Numbered from the stretch's first letter, positions 39,327 through 48,467 are shown. The stretch is DNA of 64,000 nt from Mesorhizobium plurifarium (GCA_000824785.1 CCNB01000006.1:211642-275641); one strand, 5' to 3'. Program-made: numbers and translations. Notes: a model not told the origin generated them from the letters alone.

Positions 39327-39944
39327 ATGACCCGCCCCTACGCGCCAGGCTATCGCATTCCCACCGACCTGCTGCTTCGGGCCTATGCCTCCGGCGTCTT
39401 CCCGATGGCCGAAAGTGCCAACGACCCGGAAGTGTTCTGGGTGCGGCCGGAAACGCGCGGCATTATTCCGCTGAACGGGTTCCACACGCCGCGCAGCCTC
39501 AAGAGGACGATCCGCAGGCATCCCTTCGAGATCCGCTACGATTTCGATTTCGAGGCGACGATCGACGGCTGCGCCGAAAAGCGCGAGGAGCGCCGCTCGA
39601 CCTGGATCAACGCGCCGATCCGCGAAGCCTATGTCGAACTCTATCGGCTTGGGCACTGCCATTCGGTCGAGGCGTGGCGCGAGGACCGACTGGTCGGCGG
39701 CCTCTACGGCGTGTCGCTCGGACGCGTGTTCTTCGGCGAAAGCATGTTCGCCAGGGAGACCGACGCGTCGAAGACCTGTCTTTACTATCTCGTGGAGCGG
39801 TTGAAGACACGCGGCTTCGCGCTGCTCGACACGCAGTTCACGACAGAGCATTTGAAGCGCTTCGGCGCCGTCGACGTGCCGCGCGGCCAGTACGAGAAAA
39901 TGCTCGCCGAGGCGCTGAAGGGCGAGGCTGTCTTCTATCCCTGA
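39327..39944 (+). CDS. aat: Leucyl/phenylalanyl-tRNA-protein transferase
   Basis: Adds Leu or Phe to the N-terminus of proteins with basic N-termini for ClpS/ClpAP degradation (N-degron pathway). The 205-residue protein shows [24 protein letters not shown], and [19 protein letters not shown]. Starts 12 bp after accC; last gene of the operon. Confidence 0.95.
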   Translation: MTRPYAPGYRIPTDLLLRAYASGVFPMAESANDPEVFWVRPETRGIIPLNGFHTPRSLKRTIRRHPFEIRYDFDFEATIDGCAEKREERRSTWINAPIREAYVELYRLGHCHSVEAWREDRLVGGLYGVSLGRVFFGESMFARETDASKTCLYYLVERLKTRGFALLDTQFTTEHLKRFGAVDVPRGQYEKMLAEALKGEAVFYP

Positions 39945-39947
39945 GGA

Positions 39948-40331
39948 TCAGTCCCGTGCCGCGTCGATCGGCGTTTGCGCATGGAACATCATCTTCCAGC
40001 CATCGGCGCGGTGAACATAGCCGGTGCTGACGAGGGCGGTATAGAGCTCGCCATTCTCGCGCGTTGCATGCGCCTCGTAAGTGAGCATGACGATATCGCT
40101 GCCCGGCTCGACCATCCCCCTCACCTTGATGGCGAGATCGCGCCAGCGGTTGGCCTTGCTGGCAGTTGCTGCCAATTCAGCATTGGTCATCGCCTTGGCC
40201 ATTTGTGGAAAGGCGACCAGGCATTCCATATCGGCATTGGCTTGGTAGTAGGCGGAATCGCCGGTCCAGAAGCCTTTCTCAAGTTCGAGAAGCTCCTGCC
40301 TGTTGGCGGTGATCGGCTTCGTGATGGTCAT
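39948..40331 (-). CDS. DUF4440/NTF2-like protein
   Basis: A 127-residue SnoaL/DUF4440-like fold: ELLELEKGFWTGDSAYY at the start, a GMVEPGSDIVMLTYEAHA strand and a WKMMFHAQTPID end. GGAGA lies upstream of ATG 40331. Some members are small enzymes and others bind ligands, so the role is open. Convergent with aat. Confidence 0.8.
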   Translation of the reverse strand: MTITKPITANRQELLELEKGFWTGDSAYYQANADMECLVAFPQMAKAMTNAELAATASKANRWRDLAIKVRGMVEPGSDIVMLTYEAHATRENGELYTALVSTGYVHRADGWKMMFHAQTPIDAARD

Positions 40332-40392
40332 CGCGGAACTCTCCTCGCCTGTCGCCGATTTGGAACGGCTCAAGGGCGGGCAGGTTCCGATA

Positions 40393-41025
40393 TCAGTTGG
40401 TGCTGGTCGTGTCGTCCGGCTCCGGCGTCGCGTCAGCGGGCTCGGACGGGGCGTCGGCAGGCTGCGCCGGAGCGTTGGGCTTGGCGGCCTGGGTCTTCGG
40501 CTTGGCTGTGTCGGCCTTGGCCGCGGTCGGCGGCGGCACGTCCGATTTCTGCTTGCAGCCCTTGAGCCAGACGTCATAGACGGCGTGCTCGACGGCGTTG
40601 AGGCCGGGGCTTTCGGCAAACATCCAGCCGGTGAAGATGCGACGGATCTTGCGGTCGAGCGTGATCTCGTCGACCTCGACGAAGGAATCGGTCTTGGGCT
40701 GCTCCGTATCCGGCCGCGAATAGCAGACGCGCGGCGTCACCTGCAAAGCGCCGAACTGAACGGTCTCGTCGATATAGACGTCGAAGGTGATGATGCGGCC
40801 GGTGATCTTGTCGATGCCGGCGAACTCGGCCACTGGATTGGTGACGCGGTCGGAGGCCGCGGGTGCAGGGGCCGGTGCCTGCGCGGCGGCGAAGGCTGCC
40901 GTCGAGGCGAGCAGAAGGGACGCCCCCGCGATCAGCGCCTTTGACGTTTGGCCTGGAATCCAAGAGCGCAATTCCGGACGGAAAACCGCTGCGCACTTTT
41001 CCTGGAATTGCCTCGAAGAGCTCAT
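40393..41025 (-). CDS. DUF2155-family exported protein
   Basis: The mature part carries the DUF2155 domain (VAEFAGIDKITGRIITFDVYIDE ... GWMFAESPGLNAVEHAVYDVW) and a long Ala/Pro/Lys-rich tail. The true start is unclear: the frame from ATG 41025 puts about 20 residues encoded by a repeat element (40968-41011) before the signal-like segment ALIAGASLLLASTAAFA. A TTG around 40973 would exclude the repeat. DUF2155 genes lie next to the NDUFA12 gene in many alphaproteobacteria, as here. Confidence 0.82.
   Translation of the reverse strand: MSSSRQFQEKCAAVFRPELRSWIPGQTSKALIAGASLLLASTAAFAAAQAPAPAPAASDRVTNPVAEFAGIDKITGRIITFDVYIDETVQFGALQVTPRVCYSRPDTEQPKTDSFVEVDEITLDRKIRRIFTGWMFAESPGLNAVEHAVYDVWLKGCKQKSDVPPPTAAKADTAKPKTQAAKPNAPAQPADAPSEPADATPEPDDTTSTN
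40968..41011. repeat. Right half of the two-hairpin repeat, inside the DUF2155 5' region
   Basis: GCAATTCCGGACGGAAAACC... to CCTGGAATTGC, the second stem of the repeat. The arms CAATTCC / GGAATTG pair across the loop. It overlaps the 5' end of the DUF2155 frame. Confidence 0.75.
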
Positions 41026-41152
41026 GCAAAATACCGGTGGTTGCGCCCGGGTGATTCTCTCAACGCCCAAGGCTAGTCATAGCTGCGCAGTCAGCAAGCA
41101 GCTAAATGCCAATTGTGGCGATAAAGGACCGAAGCGGCGTCGTGGACGCGGA

Positions 41153-41551
41153 TTACGATCCGGGCGTCCAGGCGTCGTAGTCGCCGGTCACCTGCGGACG
41201 ATGCTGGTTGGTCAGGATCGAACCCTTCGGCCGATAGGCCGACGGCGTTCCGGTCGGATTCGCCTGATGCGGCTTTTGCCATTCGCGCGGCTTGTAGCTT
41301 TCGCTGGCCGGAGCGGTGTCGACGCGATGATGAATCCAGCCATGCCAGCCCGGCGGGATCTTCGAGGCTTCCGAATAGTCGCGATAGATCACCCAACGGC
41401 GCGTGCGGCCTTCCGAATCGACCCCGCCCTCGTAATAGACGTTGCCTGCTTCGTCCTCGCCGACCCTCTTGCCGAAGCGCCAGGTGTGGAAGCGGGTGCC
41501 GAGCGTCTGGCTATTCCACCAGGTGAAAAACTGCAGCAGGAAAGTTTTCAT
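41153..41551 (-). CDS. NDUFA12-family NADH-quinone oxidoreductase accessory subunit
   Basis: A 132-residue protein related to the B17.2/NDUFA12 subunit of mitochondrial complex I. Seen: FFTWWNSQTLGTRFHTWRFGKRVGEDEAGNVYYEG and RRWVIYRDYSEASKIPPGWHGWIHH. It is membrane-associated at the arm junction of the complex and is typical of alphaproteobacteria. Upstream of DUF2155 on the same strand. Confidence 0.92.
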   Translation of the reverse strand: MKTFLLQFFTWWNSQTLGTRFHTWRFGKRVGEDEAGNVYYEGGVDSEGRTRRWVIYRDYSEASKIPPGWHGWIHHRVDTAPASESYKPREWQKPHQANPTGTPSAYRPKGSILTNQHRPQVTGDYDAWTPGS

Positions 41552-41762
41552 CCAGATCCTCGCGACGGCAGCGGCTCCTGCCTTTCCCCTGCTTATGGCG
41601 TCACGCCACCGCGATGGCAAGGGTTTTGCCGCGCCCGGAATGTAAATGCTTCGTGCGCTAAATCGATGCACCGCTGCTACTGGTGGCAGCGCCGCTTGCC
41701 AAGCGCGGCCCGTCTTTCTAAAGCTCGGCCCGCCCCGTTTTGGGCGCTCTAAATCAAAGAGA

Positions 41763-41815
41763 TAGAGCATGATGTCGTCCGAAAACCGCTTCACACTTTT
41801 CGGCATCGTGCTCTA
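41763..41815. repeat. Palindromic repeat in the panB leader
   Basis: A 53-bp imperfect palindrome beginning TAGAGCATGATG and ending ATCGTGCTCTA with CCGAAAA / TTTTCGG inside. This form is common in Rhizobiales. It ends directly before the panB Shine-Dalgarno and could fold in its mRNA. Confidence 0.75.
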
Positions 41816-41827
41816 GGGAGGTGACGA

Positions 41828-42667
41828 TTGACCCGGGATCCGTCCGCCGACAGCCGGATCAGCGCCGAAGACATTCGCCGCCGCAAGGGCGGCGTGCCCA
41901 TCGTCTGCCTCACCGCCTACACCTATCCTGTCGCCCGCCTGCTCGATCCGCATGTCGACCTGCTCCTGGTCGGCGACAGCGTCGCCATGGTCCTGCATGG
42001 CCATGCCACCACGCTCGGCGCCTCGCTGGAGATGATGATTGCTCACGGCCAGGCCGTGATGCGCGGCTCGGCCAGGGCCTGCGTCGTGGTCGACATGCCG
42101 GCCGGCAGCTATGAGGTCTCGCCGGCGCAGGCCGTGGCGGCGGCGAGGCGGATCGTGAAGGAAACGGGCTGCCAGGCCGTGAAGCTGGAGGGCGGCGTCG
42201 ACATGGCCTCCCGGATCGCGGCGATCGTCACCGAAGGGATACCGGTCATGGGCCATATCGGCCTGCAGCCGCAGTCGGTTGAGAAGGACGGCGGCTACAG
42301 GATCAAGGGCCGGACGCAGGACAACATCGCTGCCCTGCTCAGCGATGCCGAGGCGGTGGAAGAAGCCGGCGCCTTCTCGGTCGTCATCGAGGGCACGATG
42401 GAGGCCGTGGCTGCGAAGCTTACCCGTCACATCTCCATACCGACGATCGGTATCGGCGCCAGCGCCGACTGTGACGGCCAGATCCTGGTGATCGACGACA
42501 TGGTCGGCATGACCGTCGACCGTGTACCGAAATTCGTCAAGGAATACGCCGACTTGCGCGGCGTGATAGCGGATGCGGCAGCGCGCTACGCCGCCGAGGT
42601 GCGCAACCGCGCCTTCCCCGGTCCCGACCACGTCTTCACGACGGCCTCCGCCAAGGACAAGACATGA
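41828..42667 (+). CDS. panB: 3-methyl-2-oxobutanoate hydroxymethyltransferase
   Basis: Adds a hydroxymethyl group from methylene-THF to ketoisovalerate, the first step of pantoate synthesis. The 279-residue protein has [22 protein letters not shown] and [11 protein letters not shown]. The start is TTG 41828: GGGAGGTG sits at ideal spacing before it. It overlaps panC by ATGA. A palindromic repeat precedes the ribosome site. Confidence 0.94.
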   Translation: MTRDPSADSRISAEDIRRRKGGVPIVCLTAYTYPVARLLDPHVDLLLVGDSVAMVLHGHATTLGASLEMMIAHGQAVMRGSARACVVVDMPAGSYEVSPAQAVAAARRIVKETGCQAVKLEGGVDMASRIAAIVTEGIPVMGHIGLQPQSVEKDGGYRIKGRTQDNIAALLSDAEAVEEAGAFSVVIEGTMEAVAAKLTRHISIPTIGIGASADCDGQILVIDDMVGMTVDRVPKFVKEYADLRGVIADAAARYAAEVRNRAFPGPDHVFTTASAKDKT

Positions 42668-43515
42668 ACGCGCCAATCGTCGTCGACAGCGTCGCAGCCC
42701 TTCGGGCGCAGGTCCGGGACTGGCGGCAAGCCGGCCTGAAGGTCGCCATGGTGCCGACGATGGGAGCGCTGCATGACGGCCATATCTCGCTGGTCAGGAT
42801 CGCGCTCGAACGGGCCGAGCGCTGTCTCGTCTCGATCTTCGTCAATCCGACGCAGTTCGCGCCGACGGAAGATCTCGACAAATATCCGCGCCAGTTGGCG
42901 CGCGATCTCGACCGGTTGCGGGACGCCGGCGCGCATCTCGCCTTCACGCCGGGCGTGAGCGAAATGTATCCCTCCGGCTTCGCCAGCAAGATCTCGGTCG
43001 GCGGCCCCTCCCGCGGGCTGGAAACCGACTTCAGGCCGAGTTTCTTCGACGGCGTCGCCACCGTGGTGGCCAAGCTCTTCCTGCAGGCGGCGCCCGATTG
43101 CGCCGTGTTCGGCGAGAAGGACTATCAGCAGCTTTGCGTCGTCCGGCAGCTCTGCCGCGATCTCGACCTGCCCGTCGAGATCGTCGGCGCGCCGACGGTG
43201 CGCGACGCCCACGGCCTCGCCATGTCGTCGCGCAATGCCTATCTCGGCGAAGCCGAGCTCGACATTGCGCGCAAGCTCAATTTGGTCCTGCGCCGCACCG
43301 CGGCGGCGCTTTCAGCCGGCGCGGATGAGGCCACCGCCACCGAAGATGCCGCGAAGGCGCTCGTCTCGGCCGGCTTCCAAAAGGTCGACTATGTCGCCGC
43401 CCGCGCGAGCGTCACGCTCGGCCCCTGGCAGCGCGGGCACGACGGCCGCCTGCTGGCGGCGGCCTGGCTCGGCACGACGCGGCTGATCGACAATGTGGAG
43501 ATTCCCTCCGCCTGA
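42664..43515 (+). CDS. panC: Pantothenate synthetase
   Basis: Joins pantoate and beta-alanine with ATP. The 283-residue protein has the HIGH-type motif in [31 protein letters not shown] and FGEKDYQQL, with a C-terminal dimer domain. It overlaps panB by 4 bp (ATGA), which implies translational coupling. Confidence 0.96.
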   Translation: MNAPIVVDSVAALRAQVRDWRQAGLKVAMVPTMGALHDGHISLVRIALERAERCLVSIFVNPTQFAPTEDLDKYPRQLARDLDRLRDAGAHLAFTPGVSEMYPSGFASKISVGGPSRGLETDFRPSFFDGVATVVAKLFLQAAPDCAVFGEKDYQQLCVVRQLCRDLDLPVEIVGAPTVRDAHGLAMSSRNAYLGEAELDIARKLNLVLRRTAAALSAGADEATATEDAAKALVSAGFQKVDYVAARASVTLGPWQRGHDGRLLAAAWLGTTRLIDNVEIPSA

Positions 43516-43557
43516 GCGCCCACGATCCGCGAGCTGTCGCCGCGGCGCTCCATGACG

Positions 43558-44256
43558 CTACTCTTCCGACGGCATATGCAGGTACATCGACTGGATGCCG
43601 ACGCGGCCCGGTCCAGTGAAGCGGTTGACGACGAAGTTCATGGCGGCGCCGAAGAAGCCGCTGGAAAGTTTGTCGATCCTCGTATCCATCCTGACCGACG
43701 CGTCCTTGAACAGCCAGCCGCCCGGCTCGATATCGATGGTCTCGCCGGGCGCCAGCACCTTCTCGAAGACATTGCCGTAGCCGTGCAGCCAGACGATGCC
43801 GTCGCCGGTCTCGCCACGGAAACGGTCGATGAAGAAGCCGCTTTGGCCGAACAGCATCGTTCCCAGTCCGCGCACCCGCTCGAAGCTGTAGTCGATGCTG
43901 GCGGTGGCGGCGAGGAACTGGTGCTCGCGCACCTGGATCTCCTCGCCGCGCCGAAGGTGGATCGGAACGATATGGCCGGGTCCGTCGCGGCTGAAGGCGA
44001 TGACGCCCGGCCCGGACGCCTCGGTGACGAAGATCTGCATGCCGGCGATCATGCGCTTCAGCGCGCCCTTCAGCGATTTCAGGCCGATGGTGATCGTGGT
44101 GTTCTTCCAGAGCAGGATGTGGTGCTCGAAATAGACCGGCATGTTGGTCACATCGACCGACAGCACCGGCACCAGTTCGCCGGCGACGTGATAGGTCACG
44201 CCGCCAAAAGTCTCCTCCGACACCTCGGTCGGCATCAGTTCCGGCAAGCTCGGCAT
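43558..44256 (-). CDS. AIM24-family protein
   Basis: A 232-residue all-beta protein of the AIM24/TIGR00266 family (MPSLPELMPTEVSEETFGGVTY..., VDVTNMPVYFEHHILLWKN, GQSGFFIDRF, WLHGYGNVFEKVLAPGETIDIEPG). The family has no proven activity and is named after a yeast mitochondrial protein. It stands alone, convergent with panC. Confidence 0.88.
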   Translation of the reverse strand: MPSLPELMPTEVSEETFGGVTYHVAGELVPVLSVDVTNMPVYFEHHILLWKNTTITIGLKSLKGALKRMIAGMQIFVTEASGPGVIAFSRDGPGHIVPIHLRRGEEIQVREHQFLAATASIDYSFERVRGLGTMLFGQSGFFIDRFRGETGDGIVWLHGYGNVFEKVLAPGETIDIEPGGWLFKDASVRMDTRIDKLSSGFFGAAMNFVVNRFTGPGRVGIQSMYLHMPSEE

Positions 44257-44388
44257 GGCAATCCCCCGATTGCGGACGACACCCCTGCCTTATGGAGGGC
44301 GCGACGCCGGCGACGAGCAGCCTTGATCGCGCGTATCGGCGCGATCAAATCAAAACCTTGCGATGAGATGGAATGCTCGCCTGCGACA

Positions 44389-44490
44389 TAGAGCATTTCA
44401 TCGTTTCACAGAAACGGCGAACCGCTCTATTTCTTTGTTTACGCAATTCCGAACGGAAAACCGCCCACACTTTTCCTGGAATTGCTTTAG
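44389..44490. repeat. Complete two-hairpin repeat at the GNAT stop codon
   Basis: First stem at 44389-44429 (AGAGCATTTCATCGTTTC / GAAACGGCGAACCGCTCT) and second stem at about 44452-44485 (CAATTCC...TTTTCCTGGAATTG). The terminal CTTTAG contains the stop codon of the gene on the minus strand. Confidence 0.82.
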
Positions 44491-44975
44491 CCGAGCCGCT
44501 TTTCCAGGATGAGCGCAGGCCATCCCGAACTGCCGCCGCAATCCGCGGTCCTGCCCGCGCGCCTGAACCCGTTCGCCTCGTAGAAGGCGATCGCCACGGC
44601 GTTCGCCTCCTCGACTTCAAGGCGCAGCGTACGCATCTCCGGGAAGCTTGCCTCCACCTCATCGAGCAGCAACCGTCCAATCCGCTGCCGCTGGCAGGCC
44701 GGATGCACGTAGAGCTGGTGCAGAAGCACGATCTTCGGGTCTGTGGTGGCGGCGGCGAAGGCCATGCCGCCGAGCCTCTTGCCATCGTCGGCGACCAGGA
44801 ATTCGGAATTCGGCCGCGTCAGCCGCGCCTTGAGCGAGGCGATCGAATGCCAGTCGTCGGTGATCGCCGCAACCTGTTCGGCACCGTGGACGGCGTCATA
44901 GGTTGCGTGCCACGTTTCGACCAGCAACGCACGCACCGCAACAAGATCGCGCTCGCTGGCGGTGCGGACGAACAT
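44487..44975 (-). CDS. GNAT-family acetyltransferase
   Basis: A 162-residue N-acetyltransferase with YVHPACQRQRIGRLLLDEVE as the acetyl-CoA loop (Q/RxxGxG/A type), followed by a RLEVEEANAVAIAFYEANGFRRAGR end. Substrate unknown. Starts 4 bp after the gatB stop, so they share an mRNA. Its stop is within the repeat at 44389-44490. Confidence 0.9.
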   Translation of the reverse strand: MFVRTASERDLVAVRALLVETWHATYDAVHGAEQVAAITDDWHSIASLKARLTRPNSEFLVADDGKRLGGMAFAAATTDPKIVLLHQLYVHPACQRQRIGRLLLDEVEASFPEMRTLRLEVEEANAVAIAFYEANGFRRAGRTADCGGSSGWPALILEKRLG

Positions 44976-44979
44976 CGGC

Positions 44980-46479
44980 CTATTCGATGCCGAGCTTGGC
45001 CTTGACCAGGTCGTTCACGGCCTGCGGGTTGGCCTTGCCGCCGGTCGCCTTCATCACCTGGCCGACGAACCAGCCGGCCATGGTCGGCTTGGCGCGCGCC
45101 TGTTCGGCCTTGTCCGGGTTGGCGGCGATCACCTCGTCGACCGCCTTCTCGATGGCGCCGGTGTCGGTGACCTGCTTCATGCCGCGACTCTCGACGATCT
45201 GGCGCGGATCGCCGCCCTCGTTCCAGACGATCTCGAACAGGTCCTTGGCGATCTTGCCGGAAATGGTGCCTTCCTTGATCAGGTCGAGGACGGCGCCGAG
45301 CTGCTCGGGCGAAACCGGAGCATTTTCAATATCCTTGCCGGCTTTGTTCAGCTGGCCCAAGAGATCGTTGATGACCCAGTTGGCGGCGAGCTTGCCGTCG
45401 CGCCCTGCCGCCACCTTCTCGAAATAGTCGGCGATCGGCTTTTCCGAAACCAGCACCGAGGCGTCATAGGCCGAAAGGCCGAGCACATCGACCAGCCGCG
45501 CCTTCTTGTCGTCGGGCAACTCCGGCAGGTCCTTGGCGAGCGCGTCGACATAGGCCTGGTCGAACTCCAGCGGCAACAGGTCAGGATCCGGGAAATAGCG
45601 ATAGTCATGCGCTTCTTCCTTGGAGCGCATCGAACGCGTCTCGCCCTTGGCCGGATCGAACAGGCGCGTCTCCTGGTCGATCTTGCCGCCGTCCTCCAGG
45701 ATGGCGATCTGCCGGCGCGCCTCGTATTCGATGGCCTGGCCGATGAAGCGGATCGAGTTCATGTTCTTGATCTCGCAGCGCGTGCCGAACGCGCCGCCCG
45801 GTCGGCGCACCGAGACGTTGACGTCGGCGCGCAGCGAGCCTTCGTCCATGTTGCCGTCGCAGGTGCCGAGATAGCGCATGATCGAGCGCAGCTTGGTGAC
45901 ATAGGCCTTTGCCTCGTCGGCCGAGCGGATATCGGGCTTGGAGACGATCTCCATAAGCGCGACGCCGGAACGGTTGAGATCGACATAGGACATGGTCGGG
46001 TGCTGGTCGTGCATCGACTTGCCGGCATCCTGTTCCAGATGCAGGCGCTCGATGCCGACCTCGATATCCTCGAACTCGCCCTGACGGTCGGGCCCGACGG
46101 AGACGATCACCTTGCCCTCGCCGACGATCGGCTGCTTGAACTGCGAGATCTGGTAGCCCTGCGGCAGGTCCGGATAGAAATAGTTCTTCCGGTCGAAGAC
46201 CGACTTGTGGTTGATCGCCGCCTTCAGGCCGAGCCCGGTGCGGATCGCCTGCTTGACGCATTCCTCGTTGATGACCGGCAGCATGCCCGGCATCGCCGCG
46301 TCCACCAGGCTGACATTGGCGTTGGGCGCGGCGCCGAACGAGGTCGAGGCGCCAGAGAAAAGCTTGGCTTCCGAGATCACTTGCGCATGCACTTCGAGCC
46401 CGATGATGATCTCCCAGTCGCCGGTGGCGCCGGGGATCAGACGTTTCGCGTCGGGGGTGCGGGTGTCGATAATGCTCAT
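44980..46479 (-). CDS. gatB: Aspartyl/glutamyl-tRNA amidotransferase subunit B
   Basis: Part of GatCAB, which converts Glu-tRNA(Gln) and Asp-tRNA(Asn) to the amide form. The 499-residue protein has the cradle domain ([20 protein letters not shown]..., [26 protein letters not shown]), then the tail GatB/YqeY domain ending [16 protein letters not shown]. The start at 46479 is the first ATG before the conserved start. Cotranscribed with a GNAT gene. Confidence 0.96.
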   Translation of the reverse strand: MSIIDTRTPDAKRLIPGATGDWEIIIGLEVHAQVISEAKLFSGASTSFGAAPNANVSLVDAAMPGMLPVINEECVKQAIRTGLGLKAAINHKSVFDRKNYFYPDLPQGYQISQFKQPIVGEGKVIVSVGPDRQGEFEDIEVGIERLHLEQDAGKSMHDQHPTMSYVDLNRSGVALMEIVSKPDIRSADEAKAYVTKLRSIMRYLGTCDGNMDEGSLRADVNVSVRRPGGAFGTRCEIKNMNSIRFIGQAIEYEARRQIAILEDGGKIDQETRLFDPAKGETRSMRSKEEAHDYRYFPDPDLLPLEFDQAYVDALAKDLPELPDDKKARLVDVLGLSAYDASVLVSEKPIADYFEKVAAGRDGKLAANWVINDLLGQLNKAGKDIENAPVSPEQLGAVLDLIKEGTISGKIAKDLFEIVWNEGGDPRQIVESRGMKQVTDTGAIEKAVDEVIAANPDKAEQARAKPTMAGWFVGQVMKATGGKANPQAVNDLVKAKLGIE

Positions 46480-46624
46480 GGTCGCCTGCGCTGCTGACTC
46501 ACGAAAACTGCGATTTTCGCGAATTTGGGTATCGGCCTTCGCTAGTGCAAAGCGCCCGGCGAGACAAGCGCAAAGCCACATGCTGGCGTTTTGCGGCACT
46601 TTCGCCTAAGAAGCGTCCATTCCA

Positions 46625-46748
46625 ATGGAGAGTGGATGTCCACTTACGCTCAGTCCCGGTGAAGCCCTGACCTCCTAAGCGAGGCAGGGCAGAAAAACCT
46701 GAAACCCCGTGCCGCGATGCACCGCGGCGGCGGCTTTTGTTGTTTTTC
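46625..46748 (+). ncRNA. Structured leader or small RNA candidate before yjhX
   Basis: Three consecutive stem-loops: AGTGGA-TG-TCCACT (46631-46644); GCCCTGACCTC-loop-GAGGCAGGGC (46664-46690); GCCGCG-loop-CGCGGC (46711-46728), followed by a T-rich tract from 46735. The order ends like a terminator or attenuator, 15-20 bp before the yjhX ATG. No RNA family was recognised. Confidence 0.4.
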
Positions 46749-46762
46749 CCGGGAATTCTCCA

Positions 46763-47020
46763 ATGGACATATCGCGCAACGAACAGCGCATCCTGCACCT
46801 GCTCGCGCAGGGCGGGCGTATCGAAATCGAAAAGAACGAGAGCAGGAAGATCGCCTCGGTCCGGTGCCTGACCCGCGACGGCTGGCGCTATCCGGGCTTC
46901 GACCTGGAGCTCTTCCGAAAACTGAGGCGGAAGAAGGCCGTATCCTCTTCGGGCGGCGGCCCCTACCGTATCACCCGGCGCGGATTGGAACTCGTCCGCG
47001 CCGAACTCGACAACAGATAG
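46763..47020 (+). CDS. yjhX: YjhX-family putative toxin
   Basis: An 85-residue protein of the YjhX/UPF0386 family: [52 protein letters not shown] and a C-terminal RITRRGLELVRAELDNR, a winged-helix-like fold. The family is called a toxin from one study in E. coli, where it is paired with YjhQ; no antitoxin partner is next to it here. Its leader is highly structured. Confidence 0.85.
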   Translation: MDISRNEQRILHLLAQGGRIEIEKNESRKIASVRCLTRDGWRYPGFDLELFRKLRRKKAVSSSGGGPYRITRRGLELVRAELDNR

Positions 47021-47072
47021 CGGCGTGCGAGCCGTGCTCCGCCGGCCGGAAACGGCCGGCGGCTATCGCCGC

Positions 47073-47504
47073 TCAGGCAGTGGCGATATAGGCCCTGATC
47101 TCCTCGGCCTCGCGCTCGACATCCTCGATGCGGCGTTTGACCACGTCGCCGATGGAGACGATGCCGTCGAGCAGCCCGTTTTTCTCCACGGGGAGATGGC
47201 GGAAGCGGCCCCTCGTCATGATCTCCATGACCTCGTTGACCGTGTGGTTTTCGTTGCAGATCTTGACCTTCGGAGTCATCGCCGAGCGCACGGCGATGTC
47301 GAGCGCAGCGGCGCCCTCCTTGGCCACGACCCTGACGATATCGCGTTCCGAGAGAATGCCGACGATCTTTCGGTCGCCATTGGTGATGACGAGCGCGCCG
47401 ATCCTGTGCTCGGCCAGCATGCGAATGGCCTCGCTGAGTTTCTCGTTGGGCCCGAGCGTGAACACGTCATGGCCCTTGCTTTCAAGAATTGCCTTAACCG
47501 TCAT
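47073..47504 (-). CDS. CBS-domain protein
   Basis: A 143-residue protein made of two CBS domains (VKAILESKGHDVFTLGPNEKLSEAIRML..., HRIGALVITNGDRKIVGILSERDIVR, and MEIMTRGRFRHLPV...LLDGIVSIGDVVKRRI), which bind adenine nucleotides. Stand-alone CBS pairs regulate partner proteins; the partner is not clear. GGAGG lies upstream of ATG 47504. Confidence 0.9.
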   Translation of the reverse strand: MTVKAILESKGHDVFTLGPNEKLSEAIRMLAEHRIGALVITNGDRKIVGILSERDIVRVVAKEGAAALDIAVRSAMTPKVKICNENHTVNEVMEIMTRGRFRHLPVEKNGLLDGIVSIGDVVKRRIEDVEREAEEIRAYIATA

Positions 47505-47604
47505 GGCGTCCTCCACAGCCTTTGACGCCGGCTCCCGCCCCGACCGGCTTTCAGCCCCAACATGGTGCGCCGTCATTGGTTGCATTTCAAGTGCGCCTAA
47601 GGAC

Positions 47605-47733
47605 TAGAGCGTTTCACCGTTTCACGGAAACGGCGAACCGCTCCATGCCTTTGTTTTCACGCAATTCCGGACGGAAGGTTACGGCGAAGACGCCGAACTT
47701 AACCGCTGCGCACTTTTCCTGGAATTGCTCTAA
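47605..47733. repeat. Complete two-hairpin repeat with an internal insertion, at the rhomboid stop
   Basis: As at 44389: stem one TAGAGCGTTTCACCGTTTC / GAAACGGCGAACCGCTC, stem two CAATTCC / GGAATTG, but with about 27 extra bases around 47677-47703 that contain their own CGGCG/CGCCG dyad. The terminal GCTCTAAG contains the stop codon of the rhomboid gene. Confidence 0.82.
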
Positions 47734-48467
47734 GCGGCAGCCGGCGGACGGTCGAAGAAGCGCAGCCCGAAAAAGCCGGCGACGAAGCCGCCGATATGCG
47801 CTTCCCAGGCGATCTGGCCGTCTATTCCCGGCGCGAAGCCGAGCAGACCCGTGGCGAGATTTATGACCATCCAGACCCCCAGAAAGGTCATGACGCCGCG
47901 CGAGCGCAACACCGCCGCGATCGGCAGTGGCTCGCCAGCGAAAGCGGCCCTGCCGGACGAACGGTCGACGCGGAAGCCATAGCGAGCCGCCGCGCCCATC
48001 ATGCCGGAGATCGCGCCCGACGCGCCGACCAGCGGCATCTCGCCAAGCGGATGCAGCGCCCAGAAGAGTACTACCGAAGCGAGGCTCGTTGCCGCGAAGA
48101 ACAAGGCGAAGCGCAGCGTGCCATATCGATTGGCCAGTGGCGAACCAAAAGCGGCGAGCCAGATCATGTTGATCAACAGATGCGCCACGCCGCCATGCAG
48201 GAACGCATAGGTGAAGGGGCTCGAAAAAGCATAGAAATCAAGGTCGTACCGGCCGGAATAGCGAATGGGGACGAAGGCCGCCCGGACGAGCAGGGCAAAA
48301 TCCTGGTCGTCGGTCAGCAGATAGACACGCACCAGGTGGACAGCCACGCAGATGCCGATCACCGCCAGCACGGCGGGCGGCAGGTTGAACACGGGTTCGC
48401 GGCGCGGCGGCTCGGATGCCTCGCCCGGCAACGGTTCGTTTTCAGTGGGGCTTACGGGCTCGCTCAT
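47730..48467 (-). CDS. Rhomboid-family intramembrane serine protease
   Basis: A 245-residue protein with about six membrane spans. The catalytic Ser lies in VGASGAISGMMG and the His in WEAHIGGFVAGF, with the HGGVAHLLINMIWLAAFG loop (HxxxN) between. An N-terminal acidic, Pro-rich cytoplasmic tail precedes the first span. AAGGGTG lies upstream of ATG 48467. The last residues and stop are in a repeat. Confidence 0.92.
   Translation of the reverse strand: MSEPVSPTENEPLPGEASEPPRREPVFNLPPAVLAVIGICVAVHLVRVYLLTDDQDFALLVRAAFVPIRYSGRYDLDFYAFSSPFTYAFLHGGVAHLLINMIWLAAFGSPLANRYGTLRFALFFAATSLASVVLFWALHPLGEMPLVGASGAISGMMGAAARYGFRVDRSSGRAAFAGEPLPIAAVLRSRGVMTFLGVWMVINLATGLLGFAPGIDGQIAWEAHIGGFVAGFFGLRFFDRPPAAA

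Noticed and set aside
44962..46497. 511-residue plus-strand frame opposite gatB
   Set aside because: Antisense shadow of gatB.
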